48,269 bases of DNA from Actinomycetes bacterium (GTDB lineage: Bacteria > Actinomycetota > Acidimicrobiia > Acidimicrobiales > Acidimicrobiaceae), in the NCBI GenBank assembly GCA_021803345.1, contig JAJZLS010000060.1, positions 1 to 48,269 of the forward strand, in the 5' to 3' direction. Each line of letters opens with the position of its first letter. Within the stretch, counting starts at the first letter, position 1. Positions 36,930 through 45,332 of this stretch are shown one piece after another. A program made the translations under genes and the position numbers. A model generated the notes under the pieces. The model had not been told where the DNA came from. It saw only the letters and a program-made list of their open reading frames with translations, and did not search any database.

Positions 36930-37001
36930 TCGGGGGTGGTGTAATTGGCAACACAGCAGGTTCTGGTCCTGTAATTGAGGGTTCGAGTCCTTCCCCCCGA
37001 G
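36930..37001 (+). tRNA. tRNA-Gln (anticodon CTG)
   Basis: A complete 72-base cloverleaf. The acceptor is TCGGGGG/CCCCCGA (36930-36936 with 36994-37000). The D stem is GTGT/ACAC. The anticodon stem GCAGG/CCTGT holds loop TTCTGGT with CTG at 36963-36965. The T arm is GAGGG-TTCGAGT-CCTTC. The discriminator is G37001. No CCA is encoded. Confidence 0.95.
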
Positions 37002-37220
37002 CTGGCTTCCACTGGTTAATGGAAATTGTCTGAATCATTAGCCGGGTTATCTTACTCCCGAGTCCCCGGTTTCAATGATTGGCTGATTTCTGAGCATCTA
37101 AAGGCTCAACAATTGAGCGGTCCGTTGTGTGGGGATTAGCCAGATCTATTATGGCAATTTTCTCTTAGATGAACGGCTGCAGGATTCGACCGCTAAGATT
37201 GATTCTCTGATTATCGCACT

Positions 37221-37296
37221 GGCCCCATCGTCTAGAGGCCTAGGACACTACCCTCTCAAGGTAGAGACACGGGTTCGAATCCCGTTGGGGCTGCCA
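37221..37296 (+). tRNA. tRNA-Glu (anticodon CTC)
   Basis: A complete cloverleaf. The acceptor GGCCCCA (37221-37227) pairs with TGGGGCT (37286-37292), with a G-U first pair. The anticodon stem CTACC/GGTAG holds loop CTCTCAA with CTC at 37255-37257. The T arm is ACGGG-TTCGAAT-CCCGT. Discriminator G37293 and an encoded CCA (37294-37296) follow. Confidence 0.95.
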
Positions 37297-37342
37297 AACA
37301 AACTTTGGGATGGAAACTACCCTAGGTTTGAAACAGCGGTCA

Positions 37343-37376
37343 TCACAACCTGATCGATTATCGCTTCTGGTTGTGA
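37343..37376 (+). terminator. Probable terminator after tRNA-Glu
   Basis: TCACAACC (37343-37350) and GGTTGTGA (37369-37376) pair perfectly over 8 bases, followed by CATTTCCATTTT. It lies about 47 bases after the tRNA. The T-rich tail is interrupted, so it is of moderate strength. Confidence 0.5.
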
Positions 37377-37433
37377 CATTTCCATTTTGCCTCAATTCAA
37401 CCAAGATGTTTAGATGGTCGATCTGGAACCCAC

Positions 37434-38345
37434 CTAGCTGGATAGAGCGGAACACGCTGTCATGGATGTACCGTTTCCCCAGCACGTGGAAAAGCCGTCG
37501 GTATCACTGTCTGGATTTGATGGATTTGAGGTCTGGCCTTGTGGATCCAACATAGTAATCCCGTTTTTTGTGGTTAAACTGGGATTGCTATTTCCGTTTA
37601 CTGTACTTGAGTCAAATGAAGCAGTGGAATAGTTTGCCAAGGGAAGAATGGTACCGCCAGAAGTAGGAGCTTCCTCAATCCATTCAGCTGACGCCAGTGA
37701 GGATTTATAAGGAAGCGTTGTCTGCCATGAAATCCCCTTGCTTATGTTTGTGAAGGTAAGCGTCCATTCTTGAGTAGAAGTACCACCGCCATGTCTTGAA
37801 GTAGGATCATGTTTTGGAGATGTAGGTGAAGGATCAGTCAGACTTGCGGTCACGACGTTGCCAGGACTGACTTTAATGGGTATCGCAACCGGAGGATTGG
37901 GTAGAAGTTCGTACCAGGATTGATACGAGGTTGTCCCACTTGAACTGATATTTTGTTCGGTACCCAGTTGAATCAGGCTCTTGTCCACCTTGTGGCAGTT
38001 GGCATCTTGGCAGAACCCACCTATTCCTACCCACGAAGCCGAGTAGCCAGCTGTATTTGGAGAAGGTTGGGTAACGGTGGGAACTGTCCATGTTCCCGAT
38101 GCAGAGGTATAGGTAATGCCTGTTTCGAAATGAGCAACCGCATAACCCGACCAATTGGAGGTTTCTATTTCATTTCGAAGGTGTTTGACGCCGTGTCCGT
38201 TACTATTTGGTACAGGTATTACAGGTTTGCCAAATAATGGACTAGGACCAGAAGCAGCAGCCGGACTGCTTACAAGTGCGATTGTTGCTGTTAAAGAAAA
38301 GCTGAGGAGCGCCTTTAAAAGTAGGCGCTGAAAGTTGAAATTCAT
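37434..38345 (-). CDS. Secreted peptidase G1 (eqolisin, A4-like acid peptidase)
   Basis: A 303-residue exported protein. A signal peptide (KALLSFSLTATIALVSSPAAASG) is cleaved near residue 31. The mature part has the eqolisin marks: SNWSGYAV, SASWVGIGG, the catalytic Gln126 in SLIQLGTEQ, YQSWYELLP, and the catalytic Glu221 in SAEWIEEAP. Eqolisins are glutamic peptidases active at low pH, best known from fungi and also found in acid-tolerant bacteria and archaea. Start ATG 38345 follows a G-rich ribosome site (AAGGGGG); the longer frame to 38399 would bury the signal peptide behind 18 residues. It points to an acidic habitat. Confidence 0.88.
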   Translation of the reverse strand: MNFNFQRLLLKALLSFSLTATIALVSSPAAASGPSPLFGKPVIPVPNSNGHGVKHLRNEIETSNWSGYAVAHFETGITYTSASGTWTVPTVTQPSPNTAGYSASWVGIGGFCQDANCHKVDKSLIQLGTEQNISSSGTTSYQSWYELLPNPPVAIPIKVSPGNVVTASLTDPSPTSPKHDPTSRHGGGTSTQEWTLTFTNISKGISWQTTLPYKSSLASAEWIEEAPTSGGTILPLANYSTASFDSSTVNGNSNPSLTTKNGITMLDPQGQTSNPSNPDSDTDGFSTCWGNGTSMTACSALSS

Positions 38346-38399
38346 TGGTCCCGCCCCCTTACGACCTCTGACGTGTAGCGTATAGCGAGTATACTTCAC

Positions 38400-38889
38400 G
38401 GATAGCTATTTGTAATAGTTTTTTGAAGTTTGTCAGGTTCTGATTTGATTATTTGAAGACCTAGCTTTCTGAATGGAATCTGCTGTTCTGTGACCTCCCA
38501 AAGGTAGCAGTGGTGTTATTCAATGGTTCACATGAACCGCCTTGATTTATCCATGGGCAGGAGATCAATATTTTGAAGCTAGTGCATATTGTGCTAGATT
38601 TTGTAGCTCTCGTAATGATTGCCAAATCGTTCCACTAGGCGTCATTTATAAGAGTCGGTTGATTTCAAACTTATATGAAATCTGCCGTAGTTCTGAAGCG
38701 CCGGGTTCGATTGCATTGATCGACTGCAGTGACAGGTCTAAACGAAATTTATCAGTCACGAAAGGTCATAAAAATGTTTCAACTTGTTCAAATTGGTTTT
38801 TGTACAGCTAGGATCCCGTGCTCTCAACTTGAGTTACCTCCTTTTAGCTCATCAAATTGCAGCTTGATCGGATTTAGATTTTGAAAGCG
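38400..38889. other. Intergenic region between G1 peptidase and debranching enzyme
   Basis: About 490 bases without a gene I can support. It contains GATTTCA (38661-38667) / TGAAATC (38676-38682) and GGTTCA-CA-TGAACC (38525-38538), both small inverted repeats that could be operators. A possible -10 TAGATT (38875-38880) lies before the debranching-enzyme start. An 89-codon plus-strand frame at 38542-38811 looks non-coding. Confidence 0.4.
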
Positions 38890-41058
38890 ATGATTCATGT
38901 CGGGCCAGTGGAAATGACGCTTCATTACGATGATGAAGTATTCGTTTGCGATCCAAATGCCCGGTTGTCGAGCACTAAGCCTCAAGGGTACTTTATCGCC
39001 GATACCCGGTTGGCGTCTGGATATCGACTAAAGATAGGTCGAGCAGCCCCTGTATTACTTAATTCTTCCGAGGTGGCGCAAAATTCTGCTCGCTTTGAAT
39101 ACACTAACGAAGAATTCATCGATGATGAAGGCACGGTCGTTGCAGAAAACACTCTTCATCTCAGGTTGGACCGTGTTTTAGGACGTGGAGTGCACGAAGA
39201 CTACGACCTTACCAACTTCTCCAATCGTCCAATTACCCTTGTTTTAGAAGTTAGCGTGGAGTCTGACTTTGCAGACCTGTTTGACGTCAAGGAAAAACGC
39301 CTTCAGCGTAGGGGTTTGATTACGACTAATTGGGATGAAGCTACGGCAATTTTGGTGAATTCGTTTGTTAACGGTGGCTTTGTCCGTTCTATCCAATTTG
39401 AGGCGGTCTCATCCGGTGCGAAACCGGTTTACGCGAATGGTGGACTGGCCTTTTCAATTATTTTGCAACCCAATCAGACCTGGAATGCTTGTCTCATTTG
39501 GCGGCCAACTCTATCAGACCAGATTCCCCTGGCAACCAATCAAGTATGTCACGATCTACTTGGCGGGGCAAAGGAGATGGAGGCAACTGAACCTTGGATG
39601 GCAAACTCTACAAGGTTTTTTACCAGCAATCCAAATGTAAATGCAACGGTACAACAAGCTCTCGATGACCTCATTGGTCTGAGGATGCGCCTTCAACTTC
39701 CGAAATCCATGCAGAAACTCAACTCTGAAATACAAGATCAAGATCTTTGGTTACCGGCAGCTGGTATTCCCTGGTTCGTGAGCGTGTTTGGAAGAGACGC
39801 ACTGACGGTGTCTCTTCAAAGTCTTCATGTGTCGTATAAATTCGCAGAGGGCAGCCTTAAGGCACTTTCGGTATTGCAAGCTACAGAAACTGACGACGAG
39901 CGGGACATGCAGCCTGGCAAGATTGAGCATGAGTTGCGGCTTGGCGAACTGGCAGAGCTTGGTTTAGTTCCCCATACCCCTTATTACGGAACTCACGATG
40001 CTACGCCCCTATTTGTTTTGACCGCAGCTCAGACTTGGAAATGGCATGGTGATATCAGCCAACTGAATCGGATCAGGCCACACGTGGAGGCGGCACTCGG
40101 ATGGATCGATAAATATGGCGATATCGATAATGACGGACTACAGGAATATGCAACTAAGTCTTCCAGCGGATATTTTAATCAGGGATGGAAGGATGATGGC
40201 ACTGCAATAGTCCATGCAGACGGTTCATATCCTGAGCTTCCAATTGCAACTTGTGAAATCCAAGGACTCGTAGTTGCTGCAAAAAGAGCCTGGGCGGATG
40301 TGGTCTTTAACGCCTACGGAGAGAAAGGATATTCTCAGAAGTTAAATGACGAGGCGGATCGCCTATCTTATTTGATCGAGACAAAATTCTTTTGGGCAGA
40401 ACAGAACACATATTTCTTGGGTCTGGATGGAAATAAAAATCCAATTGAGTCTGTCGCGTCCAATGCGGGACAACTGCTCTATTACGAAGCCATTGAACCA
40501 GAACGAGCTGCGATACTTACAAAGCGGCTTTTTGAAGAGGATCTCTGGAGCGGATGGGGTATACGGACACTCTCGTCGATGCACCCTAGTTACAATCCAT
40601 TTTCCTATCAGACAGGTTCGGTTTGGCCTCACGACAATGTATTGATTGCCGACGGCATGCGAAAATATGGATTTGATACTGAAGCCCAACGAATCGCAAA
40701 GGCGATGTTCGACGCGGCTGAATGTTTTGTCAATCGCAGACTTCCCGAGCTGTTTTCTGGACTAAAGCGGGATGAAGCGAGTTTCCCAGTTCAGTTTCTA
40801 GGTGCTAACGTACCTCAAGCCTGGGCCTCGGGCGCAGTGGTGCATATGATTTCTATGCTTTTGGGATTAAAACCTAATGCTAAGGATGGTTTACTTGCAA
40901 TGTCCCCGGCACTTCCTGAATGGCTGGAAAAGATATCATTGTCTGGCTTGCCGCTCGGTGATAAGAGAATTGATTTTGAAGTTGAACGCATCGCCGGCAA
41001 AAATCATAACTTGAAGGTGGACTCCTATAACTCTGAGAATATTGTTTTGGAGAGTTGA
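38890..41058 (+). CDS. Glycogen debranching enzyme-like amylo-alpha-1,6-glucosidase
   Basis: A 722-residue protein in two parts. The first about 270 residues are the beta-sandwich GDE_N_bis domain (SSTKPQGYFIADTRLASGYRLKI, then EDYDLTNFSNRPITLVLEVSVESDFADLFDVKE). The rest is a six-hairpin alpha/alpha barrel (WLPAAGIPWFVSVFGRDALTVSLQSL, then QGWKDDGTAIVHADGSYPELPIATCEIQG, then NPFSYQTGSVWPHDN). Related actinobacterial proteins are annotated as debranching enzymes. The substrate may be glycogen, trehalose-type or other alpha-glucans. ATG 38890 is used; a TTG at 38881 is possible. It converges with a glycosyltransferase gene. Confidence 0.85.
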   Translation: MIHVGPVEMTLHYDDEVFVCDPNARLSSTKPQGYFIADTRLASGYRLKIGRAAPVLLNSSEVAQNSARFEYTNEEFIDDEGTVVAENTLHLRLDRVLGRGVHEDYDLTNFSNRPITLVLEVSVESDFADLFDVKEKRLQRRGLITTNWDEATAILVNSFVNGGFVRSIQFEAVSSGAKPVYANGGLAFSIILQPNQTWNACLIWRPTLSDQIPLATNQVCHDLLGGAKEMEATEPWMANSTRFFTSNPNVNATVQQALDDLIGLRMRLQLPKSMQKLNSEIQDQDLWLPAAGIPWFVSVFGRDALTVSLQSLHVSYKFAEGSLKALSVLQATETDDERDMQPGKIEHELRLGELAELGLVPHTPYYGTHDATPLFVLTAAQTWKWHGDISQLNRIRPHVEAALGWIDKYGDIDNDGLQEYATKSSSGYFNQGWKDDGTAIVHADGSYPELPIATCEIQGLVVAAKRAWADVVFNAYGEKGYSQKLNDEADRLSYLIETKFFWAEQNTYFLGLDGNKNPIESVASNAGQLLYYEAIEPERAAILTKRLFEEDLWSGWGIRTLSSMHPSYNPFSYQTGSVWPHDNVLIADGMRKYGFDTEAQRIAKAMFDAAECFVNRRLPELFSGLKRDEASFPVQFLGANVPQAWASGAVVHMISMLLGLKPNAKDGLLAMSPALPEWLEKISLSGLPLGDKRIDFEVERIAGKNHNLKVDSYNSENIVLES

Positions 41059-41092
41059 ACGGTGAAACCAGTATTTGAACCAGTTGTGAGTT

Positions 41093-42229
41093 TCACATTC
41101 CGCTGGCAGGGAGGAATGTCTCTGCGGTGTCAGTTGGGATTTTATATCCCCATCCTGGCCTATGGTCAAATCGATTAGTTGAATTTATTACTAGCGAAGG
41201 CGATGCTTTCACTGACTCTATAGTTTTTCGATAAACCAAAAGGTGCTTTGCAACCATTATCTCGCTGGAAAATCGTTGCTCAGCACTGTATCGGCATGCT
41301 GGCCGGCTTAATTGGTCCACCTTGCCTAACGAGCTTATTAGTTCTGGGAGCGAATCAGCTAAAAACCCTGTAGTCCCATGGTCCACTATTTCTGGTGCGG
41401 CTCCCAAGCTGGTTGTCACCACAGGTGTACCGCATGCCAGGGCCTCGAGCATTACCATGCCAAAGGGCTCTGGCCATGCTATGGGATTCAGTAGACATTT
41501 TGCACCGCCAAGCAGCCTCAGTTTTTCCAGCCTAGATACCTCACCCAGATACTCGATATTGCCCCCCAATCTAGGTTCCACCTGCTGGGTAAAATATTCA
41601 ATTTCGGACTTTTCGCGACATTTGGCAGCTATTAATAGGGGTGTACCTGCTGCTCTGGCAGCATCAATCGCAATGTGGACCCCTTTATCGGGACTTATTC
41701 TTCCAAGAAAAAGGGCGTAACCGCCGCTGCCATCCCCGATCGGAAATTTGCTGAAATCGAGTCCATGATGGACCACTCCAGCTAGACGAACATCTGTTGC
41801 TAACTTTGCCTGGGACTCCGAAATTGCGATGACAGGAACTTTTTTGCTTATCATTCGGTAATATTCATAGAGTCCATTTTGAAATGGGAGGTGGTTGGTT
41901 GTTACTATCGGCAAATGCGGGTAACGAGCACCAAATGATGGTCCTATTAAGGTATGGTCATGGACTATATCGAAGTGTTTGGCTATGTCGTATGCGCCAG
42001 CCACATGAAGTAGCTCGCTAAGTGTGGAATCGGTCCGGCCAACTCCTAAGGCAGTTTCGAAATGATAGGACAGATTGACAGGTGAGGTGCTGTCCCCAGT
42101 CGCAAACAGTGTCACTTCGTGGCCTGCTTTTTGAAGCCCTTGAGCCAAAGCGTCTATAACTGCTTCAGTGCCCCCATACGCTACTGGGGGAGTTTGAATC
42201 CAGGGTGGTGCAATGAGAAGGATTTTCAC
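41093..42229 (-). CDS. Glycosyltransferase family 4
   Basis: A 378-residue GT-B enzyme. The N-terminus ILLIAPPWIQTPPVAYGGTEAVIDALAQGLQKAGHEVTLFATGDS is typical of GT4. DIVHDHTLIGP and VVTTNHLPF-like sequence follow. The C-terminal nucleotide-sugar region has LFLGRISPDKGVHIAIDAARAAG and EPFGMVMLEALACGTPVVTTSLGAAPEIVDHGTTGFL with the E-x7-E motif. Donor and acceptor are unknown; relatives near debranching enzymes are often of the same glucan cluster. The start is GTG 42229 with AAAGG 9 bases upstream. Confidence 0.9.
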   Translation of the reverse strand: MKILLIAPPWIQTPPVAYGGTEAVIDALAQGLQKAGHEVTLFATGDSTSPVNLSYHFETALGVGRTDSTLSELLHVAGAYDIAKHFDIVHDHTLIGPSFGARYPHLPIVTTNHLPFQNGLYEYYRMISKKVPVIAISESQAKLATDVRLAGVVHHGLDFSKFPIGDGSGGYALFLGRISPDKGVHIAIDAARAAGTPLLIAAKCREKSEIEYFTQQVEPRLGGNIEYLGEVSRLEKLRLLGGAKCLLNPIAWPEPFGMVMLEALACGTPVVTTSLGAAPEIVDHGTTGFLADSLPELISSLGKVDQLSRPACRYSAEQRFSSEIMVAKHLLVYRKTIESVKASPSLVINSTNRFDHRPGWGYKIPTDTAETFLPASGM

Positions 42230-42567
42230 GGTGTCAGACCTTTGGGACTACGTTGAAGAAGTGGTACATCAAAACAGCATTAAGTTGATTCGACTAACAA
42301 TATGCTGCGGGTGCTATAGATGGGACATGAATTACCGACCAAAAATGGCAATGATCTTTTAGTTCCCTAAAACGATTTTTGCACACTATGAAGGGTGTCA
42401 GATATCGCCAACCAGATGTGTGCAGTCATTTTATGAATGGGAATATCTGACTTTTTCCATTATATCACATTTATGCATATACTCTCTGAGACTTTCAAGA
42501 GAGCGCTCCTGTAACATTACCTTGGGAGGGAAGAATCCTTCTCGACCCAGTATCGCCGGCGAAAGTA
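42230..42567. other. Intergenic region, no gene recognised
   Basis: The 338 bases separate the glycosyltransferase from the LeuD-like gene on the same strand. Seen are CTCTCT(N10)AGAGAG near 42482-42503 and an imperfect GAAAG...CTTTC foldback near 42560-42580 that may terminate the catabolic operon. A promoter for the glycosyltransferase is expected but not clear. Confidence 0.4.
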
Positions 42568-43080
42568 CTAATAAGTGCTTTCATTTTGCCGAATATAGGT
42601 ATTTTCCAGGTATGGCACCAGCCCGCCTGCAGAGATAATTTTCATGATGTGTTCTGGAAGAACTTGGGTATTGATTGTGATATTGGCAGTCAAGTCATTG
42701 ATCTTCCCCTGAATCGGGGATAGCTCTATTTGATCGGCCTCTTCGATGCGGTGAGTTTCCGTGCACTCCAGGACTGGAAGACCAAGGTTTACTGCGTTCC
42801 TGAAGAAAAGCCTGGAGAAGAATTCAGCAACCACCGCCCCAACTCTGAGATGTTTGAGGGCCAACACCGCCGTCTCTCGACTGGAACCTGATCCGAAATT
42901 TTTGCCGGCAACGATGATATCTCCCGGCTTGACGCTGCCTGGAAATTCCGGACGAAGATTTTCAAGACAGTGTGCAGCGTAGACCTCGACACCCTGGCGG
43001 GTATATTGTCCAATAGCCATTTGCCCGGTGTCTATATTGTCGCCAAACTTCCATACACGACCTCTTATGACAGTTTCCAT
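42568..43080 (-). CDS. LeuD/aconitase swivel-domain-like hydratase small subunit (second copy)
   Basis: A 170-residue protein of the archaeal-type LeuD/HacB/DmdB group: RGRVWKFGDNIDTGQM, then PGDIIVAGKNFGSGSSRETAVLALKHLRVGAVVAEFFSRLFFRNAVNLGLPVLE. It is clearly different from LeuD at 25100-25693 and pairs with the large subunit 10 bases upstream. In this group the substrate specificity varies (isopropylmalate, homoaconitate, dimethylmalate, citraconate/mesaconate). The operon context, with a CoA transferase and an HMG-CoA lyase-like enzyme, suggests a catabolic hydratase rather than a second leucine enzyme. Confidence 0.85.
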   Translation of the reverse strand: METVIRGRVWKFGDNIDTGQMAIGQYTRQGVEVYAAHCLENLRPEFPGSVKPGDIIVAGKNFGSGSSRETAVLALKHLRVGAVVAEFFSRLFFRNAVNLGLPVLECTETHRIEEADQIELSPIQGKINDLTANITINTQVLPEHIMKIISAGGLVPYLENTYIRQNESTY

Positions 43081-43089
43081 AGTTTGCTC

Positions 43090-44364
43090 TCAGTCTAAAA
43101 AGATCCTGGGATCAGTTATTTTTCCTGTTACAGCTGATGCTGCCACGCTAAGTGGGGAGGCAAGATATACCATCGACGAGGGATCTCCCATCCTTCCTTT
43201 GAAATTTCTGTTGGTGGAAGATATGCACCTTTCGTTTGCGCCGAGGACTCCAGAATGGCCTCCCCCGCAGGCTCCGCACCCCGCAGCGGTTATTATTGCT
43301 CCGCTTTCATACAAAATATCAAGGATCCTCTGTTTGAGGGCCTGCTGGTAGACAGTACGTGAGGCTGGACAAACAATCATCCGGATTGATGAAGACACTT
43401 TGCGGCCTTTAAGGATTAGCGCTGCTGCCACTAAGTCAGAGAGACGGCCTCCGGCACAACTCCCTATGTATGCCTGGTCAAGTTCTACCTTTTCAACCTC
43501 TTCTATCGGTGCTACGTTTTCCGGATTGTGTGGGAGGGCAATTAAAGGCCTGATCTCTTCCGTTTGGTACCGCTTGCTTTCGCAGTAGTTTGCGTCAACA
43601 TCAGGATATGCTGGCTCAAGTGATTCGAAATTGCCGGGTTCCATTTTCGTCTTTATGTAGTCAAATGTTTTGAGGTCCGGTTGTATCAGACCAGCTTTTG
43701 CTCCCCCTTCAACCGTCATGTTTGAAAGGCAAAGTCTCTGGTCTACCTCCATTTCGTCGATTGTCGATCCACTAAATTCGATTGCTCGGTAGGTAAGACC
43801 TCCATTACCAAAGTCTCCAAGAACCCTAAGGATTAAATCTTTTGCCATTACTCCATCGGGGAGGGTGCCATCGAATTTGATTTGGATGGTTTCTGGAACC
43901 TTGAACCACATTTCTCCAGTAATCAGTACGCCCAGCATCTCGGTGGAGCCGATTCCAGTCGAAAATGACCCCAAAGCTCCGCCCATTACTGTGTGGGAAT
44001 CGGTTCCCACCGTCAGCTCTCCCGGTCTTACGTAACCCTTTTCCACCATTACCTGATGGCAGATGCCTTCGTATTCGTGGAACCGGGTTATTTGGTATTC
44101 TTTAGCCCAGTTCCTCGTTAGTGTCAGGAGATCCGCCTGGAGAATAGTTGACGGGGGAGCACAATGGTCTGAAATGACTACGATACGTTCAGGAAACTTA
44201 ATCTGGTTTCCCAGGCGCCGTAATTCATGCTCTATCATTTTTGGTCCCAACGGGTCATCCATCATCGCTACGTTGGGTTGCGCCCAAACTATGTCACCGG
44301 GTGACAGATTTGAATTCCCGCTCTGTCTGGCCAAAATTTTTTCTGAAATAGTTTTTCCGCTCAT
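43090..44364 (-). CDS. LeuC/aconitase-family hydratase large subunit (second copy)
   Basis: A 424-residue aconitase-family subunit: KTISEKILARQSG, LTVGTDSHTVMGGALGSFSTGIGSTEMLGVL, and the iron-sulfur cysteines in AYIGSCAGGRLSDL and AAGCGACGGGHSG, then CISSTNRNFKGRMG. The size and motifs match the archaeal-type LeuC/HacA/DmdA group, not the 465-residue LeuC at 25718. ATG 44364 is used because relatives start at KTxSEKI; the frame extends upstream into the lyase gene. The reaction is probably hydration or dehydration of a small branched dicarboxylate. Confidence 0.85.
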   Translation of the reverse strand: MSGKTISEKILARQSGNSNLSPGDIVWAQPNVAMMDDPLGPKMIEHELRRLGNQIKFPERIVVISDHCAPPSTILQADLLTLTRNWAKEYQITRFHEYEGICHQVMVEKGYVRPGELTVGTDSHTVMGGALGSFSTGIGSTEMLGVLITGEMWFKVPETIQIKFDGTLPDGVMAKDLILRVLGDFGNGGLTYRAIEFSGSTIDEMEVDQRLCLSNMTVEGGAKAGLIQPDLKTFDYIKTKMEPGNFESLEPAYPDVDANYCESKRYQTEEIRPLIALPHNPENVAPIEEVEKVELDQAYIGSCAGGRLSDLVAAALILKGRKVSSSIRMIVCPASRTVYQQALKQRILDILYESGAIITAAGCGACGGGHSGVLGANERCISSTNRNFKGRMGDPSSMVYLASPLSVAASAVTGKITDPRIFLD

Positions 44365-44387
44365 ATTGACATTTACCTCATCTCCAT

Positions 44388-45332
44388 TTATTTGCGAAGA
44401 CTGCTGAGGCTTCCACTCAACCGTACTTTTCCTGGGAGCGGATGCCCTACCATATCCTCTGCAGCTAAGGCACATTTGATCAGTGCATCCAAGTCGATGC
44501 CAGTTTCTATCCCTAGTTCATGACATAACAAGACGAAGTCCTCAGTGGCCACGTTTCCTGCTGCCCCTTTGTGGCCAGCAAATGGACAGCCACCCATGCC
44601 GGCAATCGAGGTGTCGAAATCACTAACACCCAATGCCAGGGCTTCATAAGCATTGACCATGCCCAGACCCCTGGTGTCATGGAGGTGTAGGCTTATTGCG
44701 ATTTTCGGCCATAATTGTTGCACTGCTTCAATGGTTTGCCTGATGAGTTTTGGTGTTGCCCAGCCCATAGTGTCGAGAAGTCTGACCTGGGATACTCTTA
44801 GGTGATTCGACAGAGCAATTTCTTCGAGAATTTTTAGTAGATCCACTACCTTGGTCAATGCTAGGTCACCTTCGTAGTTGCAGCCAAAGGCGGTGGCGAC
44901 GCCGATCGACACCGAACTGATCTGGTTTTGGGAGAAATACTCTGCCCGTGTCCGAAGCTGCTGCAGGGATTCATCGATAGTGGAATTCTGATTTTTTTGA
45001 GAAAATGTGTCACTGGCCGCAACAGTAAGTCCATGTTTTATGTGAAGTTTTCCAGTCAACGTTGCTCTCTGCAAGCCTCGCATATTCAGGTAGGTTCCGG
45101 TGTAGTTCACACCTGGAAAAGTGCGGAGAGATGCAACCAAAGCTTCAGCGTCTGCCATTTGCGGAACGCGGTCCGGCCTAACGAAGGACGCGACTTCAAT
45201 GTCCTGGAGGCCAGTTTGGGCCAGTGATTCTATGAACGAAGCCTTCAAGTACGTTGGTAGGATCTGTTCTTCGAATTGGAACCCTTCCCGGGGCCCCACC
45301 TCATGAATCAGTACTTTTTTGGGAAAAGTCAC
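44388..45332 (-). CDS. HMG-CoA lyase-like enzyme
   Basis: A 314-residue TIM-barrel lyase. VLIHEVGPREGFQFEEQILPT holds the catalytic Asp/Arg region (PREGxQ), IEVASFVRPDRVPQMADAE and CNYEGDLALTKVVDL follow, then SLHLHDTRGLGMVNAYEALALGVSDFDTSIAGMGGCPFAGHKGAAGNVATEDFV with the metal HxH and the active-site Cys loop. It cleaves a 3-hydroxy-3-methylacyl-CoA to acetyl-CoA and a keto acid, as HMG-CoA lyase does; with a shorter substrate this could be citramalyl-CoA to pyruvate. GTG 45332 is preferred because AAAGGA lies about 10 bases upstream; TTG 45353 is possible. It overlaps the CoA-transferase gene end. Confidence 0.85.
   Translation of the reverse strand: MTFPKKVLIHEVGPREGFQFEEQILPTYLKASFIESLAQTGLQDIEVASFVRPDRVPQMADAEALVASLRTFPGVNYTGTYLNMRGLQRATLTGKLHIKHGLTVAASDTFSQKNQNSTIDESLQQLRTRAEYFSQNQISSVSIGVATAFGCNYEGDLALTKVVDLLKILEEIALSNHLRVSQVRLLDTMGWATPKLIRQTIEAVQQLWPKIAISLHLHDTRGLGMVNAYEALALGVSDFDTSIAGMGGCPFAGHKGAAGNVATEDFVLLCHELGIETGIDLDALIKCALAAEDMVGHPLPGKVRLSGSLSSLRK

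Noticed and set aside
37002-37220. Searched the gap between the two tRNA genes for a third tRNA.
   Set aside because: No acceptor/T-arm pairing could be found in either strand.
38542-38811. 89-codon plus-strand ORF in the gap before the debranching-enzyme gene.
   Set aside because: Composition is unlike neighbouring proteins (many Cys, Ser and Arg without pattern), there is no ribosome site, and no domain is recognisable.
42568-44364. Second LeuCD pair considered as redundant leucine-synthesis genes.
   Set aside because: The motifs are of the archaeal-type/hydratase group, the genes sit in an operon with CoA transferase and lyase, and a complete bacterial-type leuCD is present at 25100-27115.
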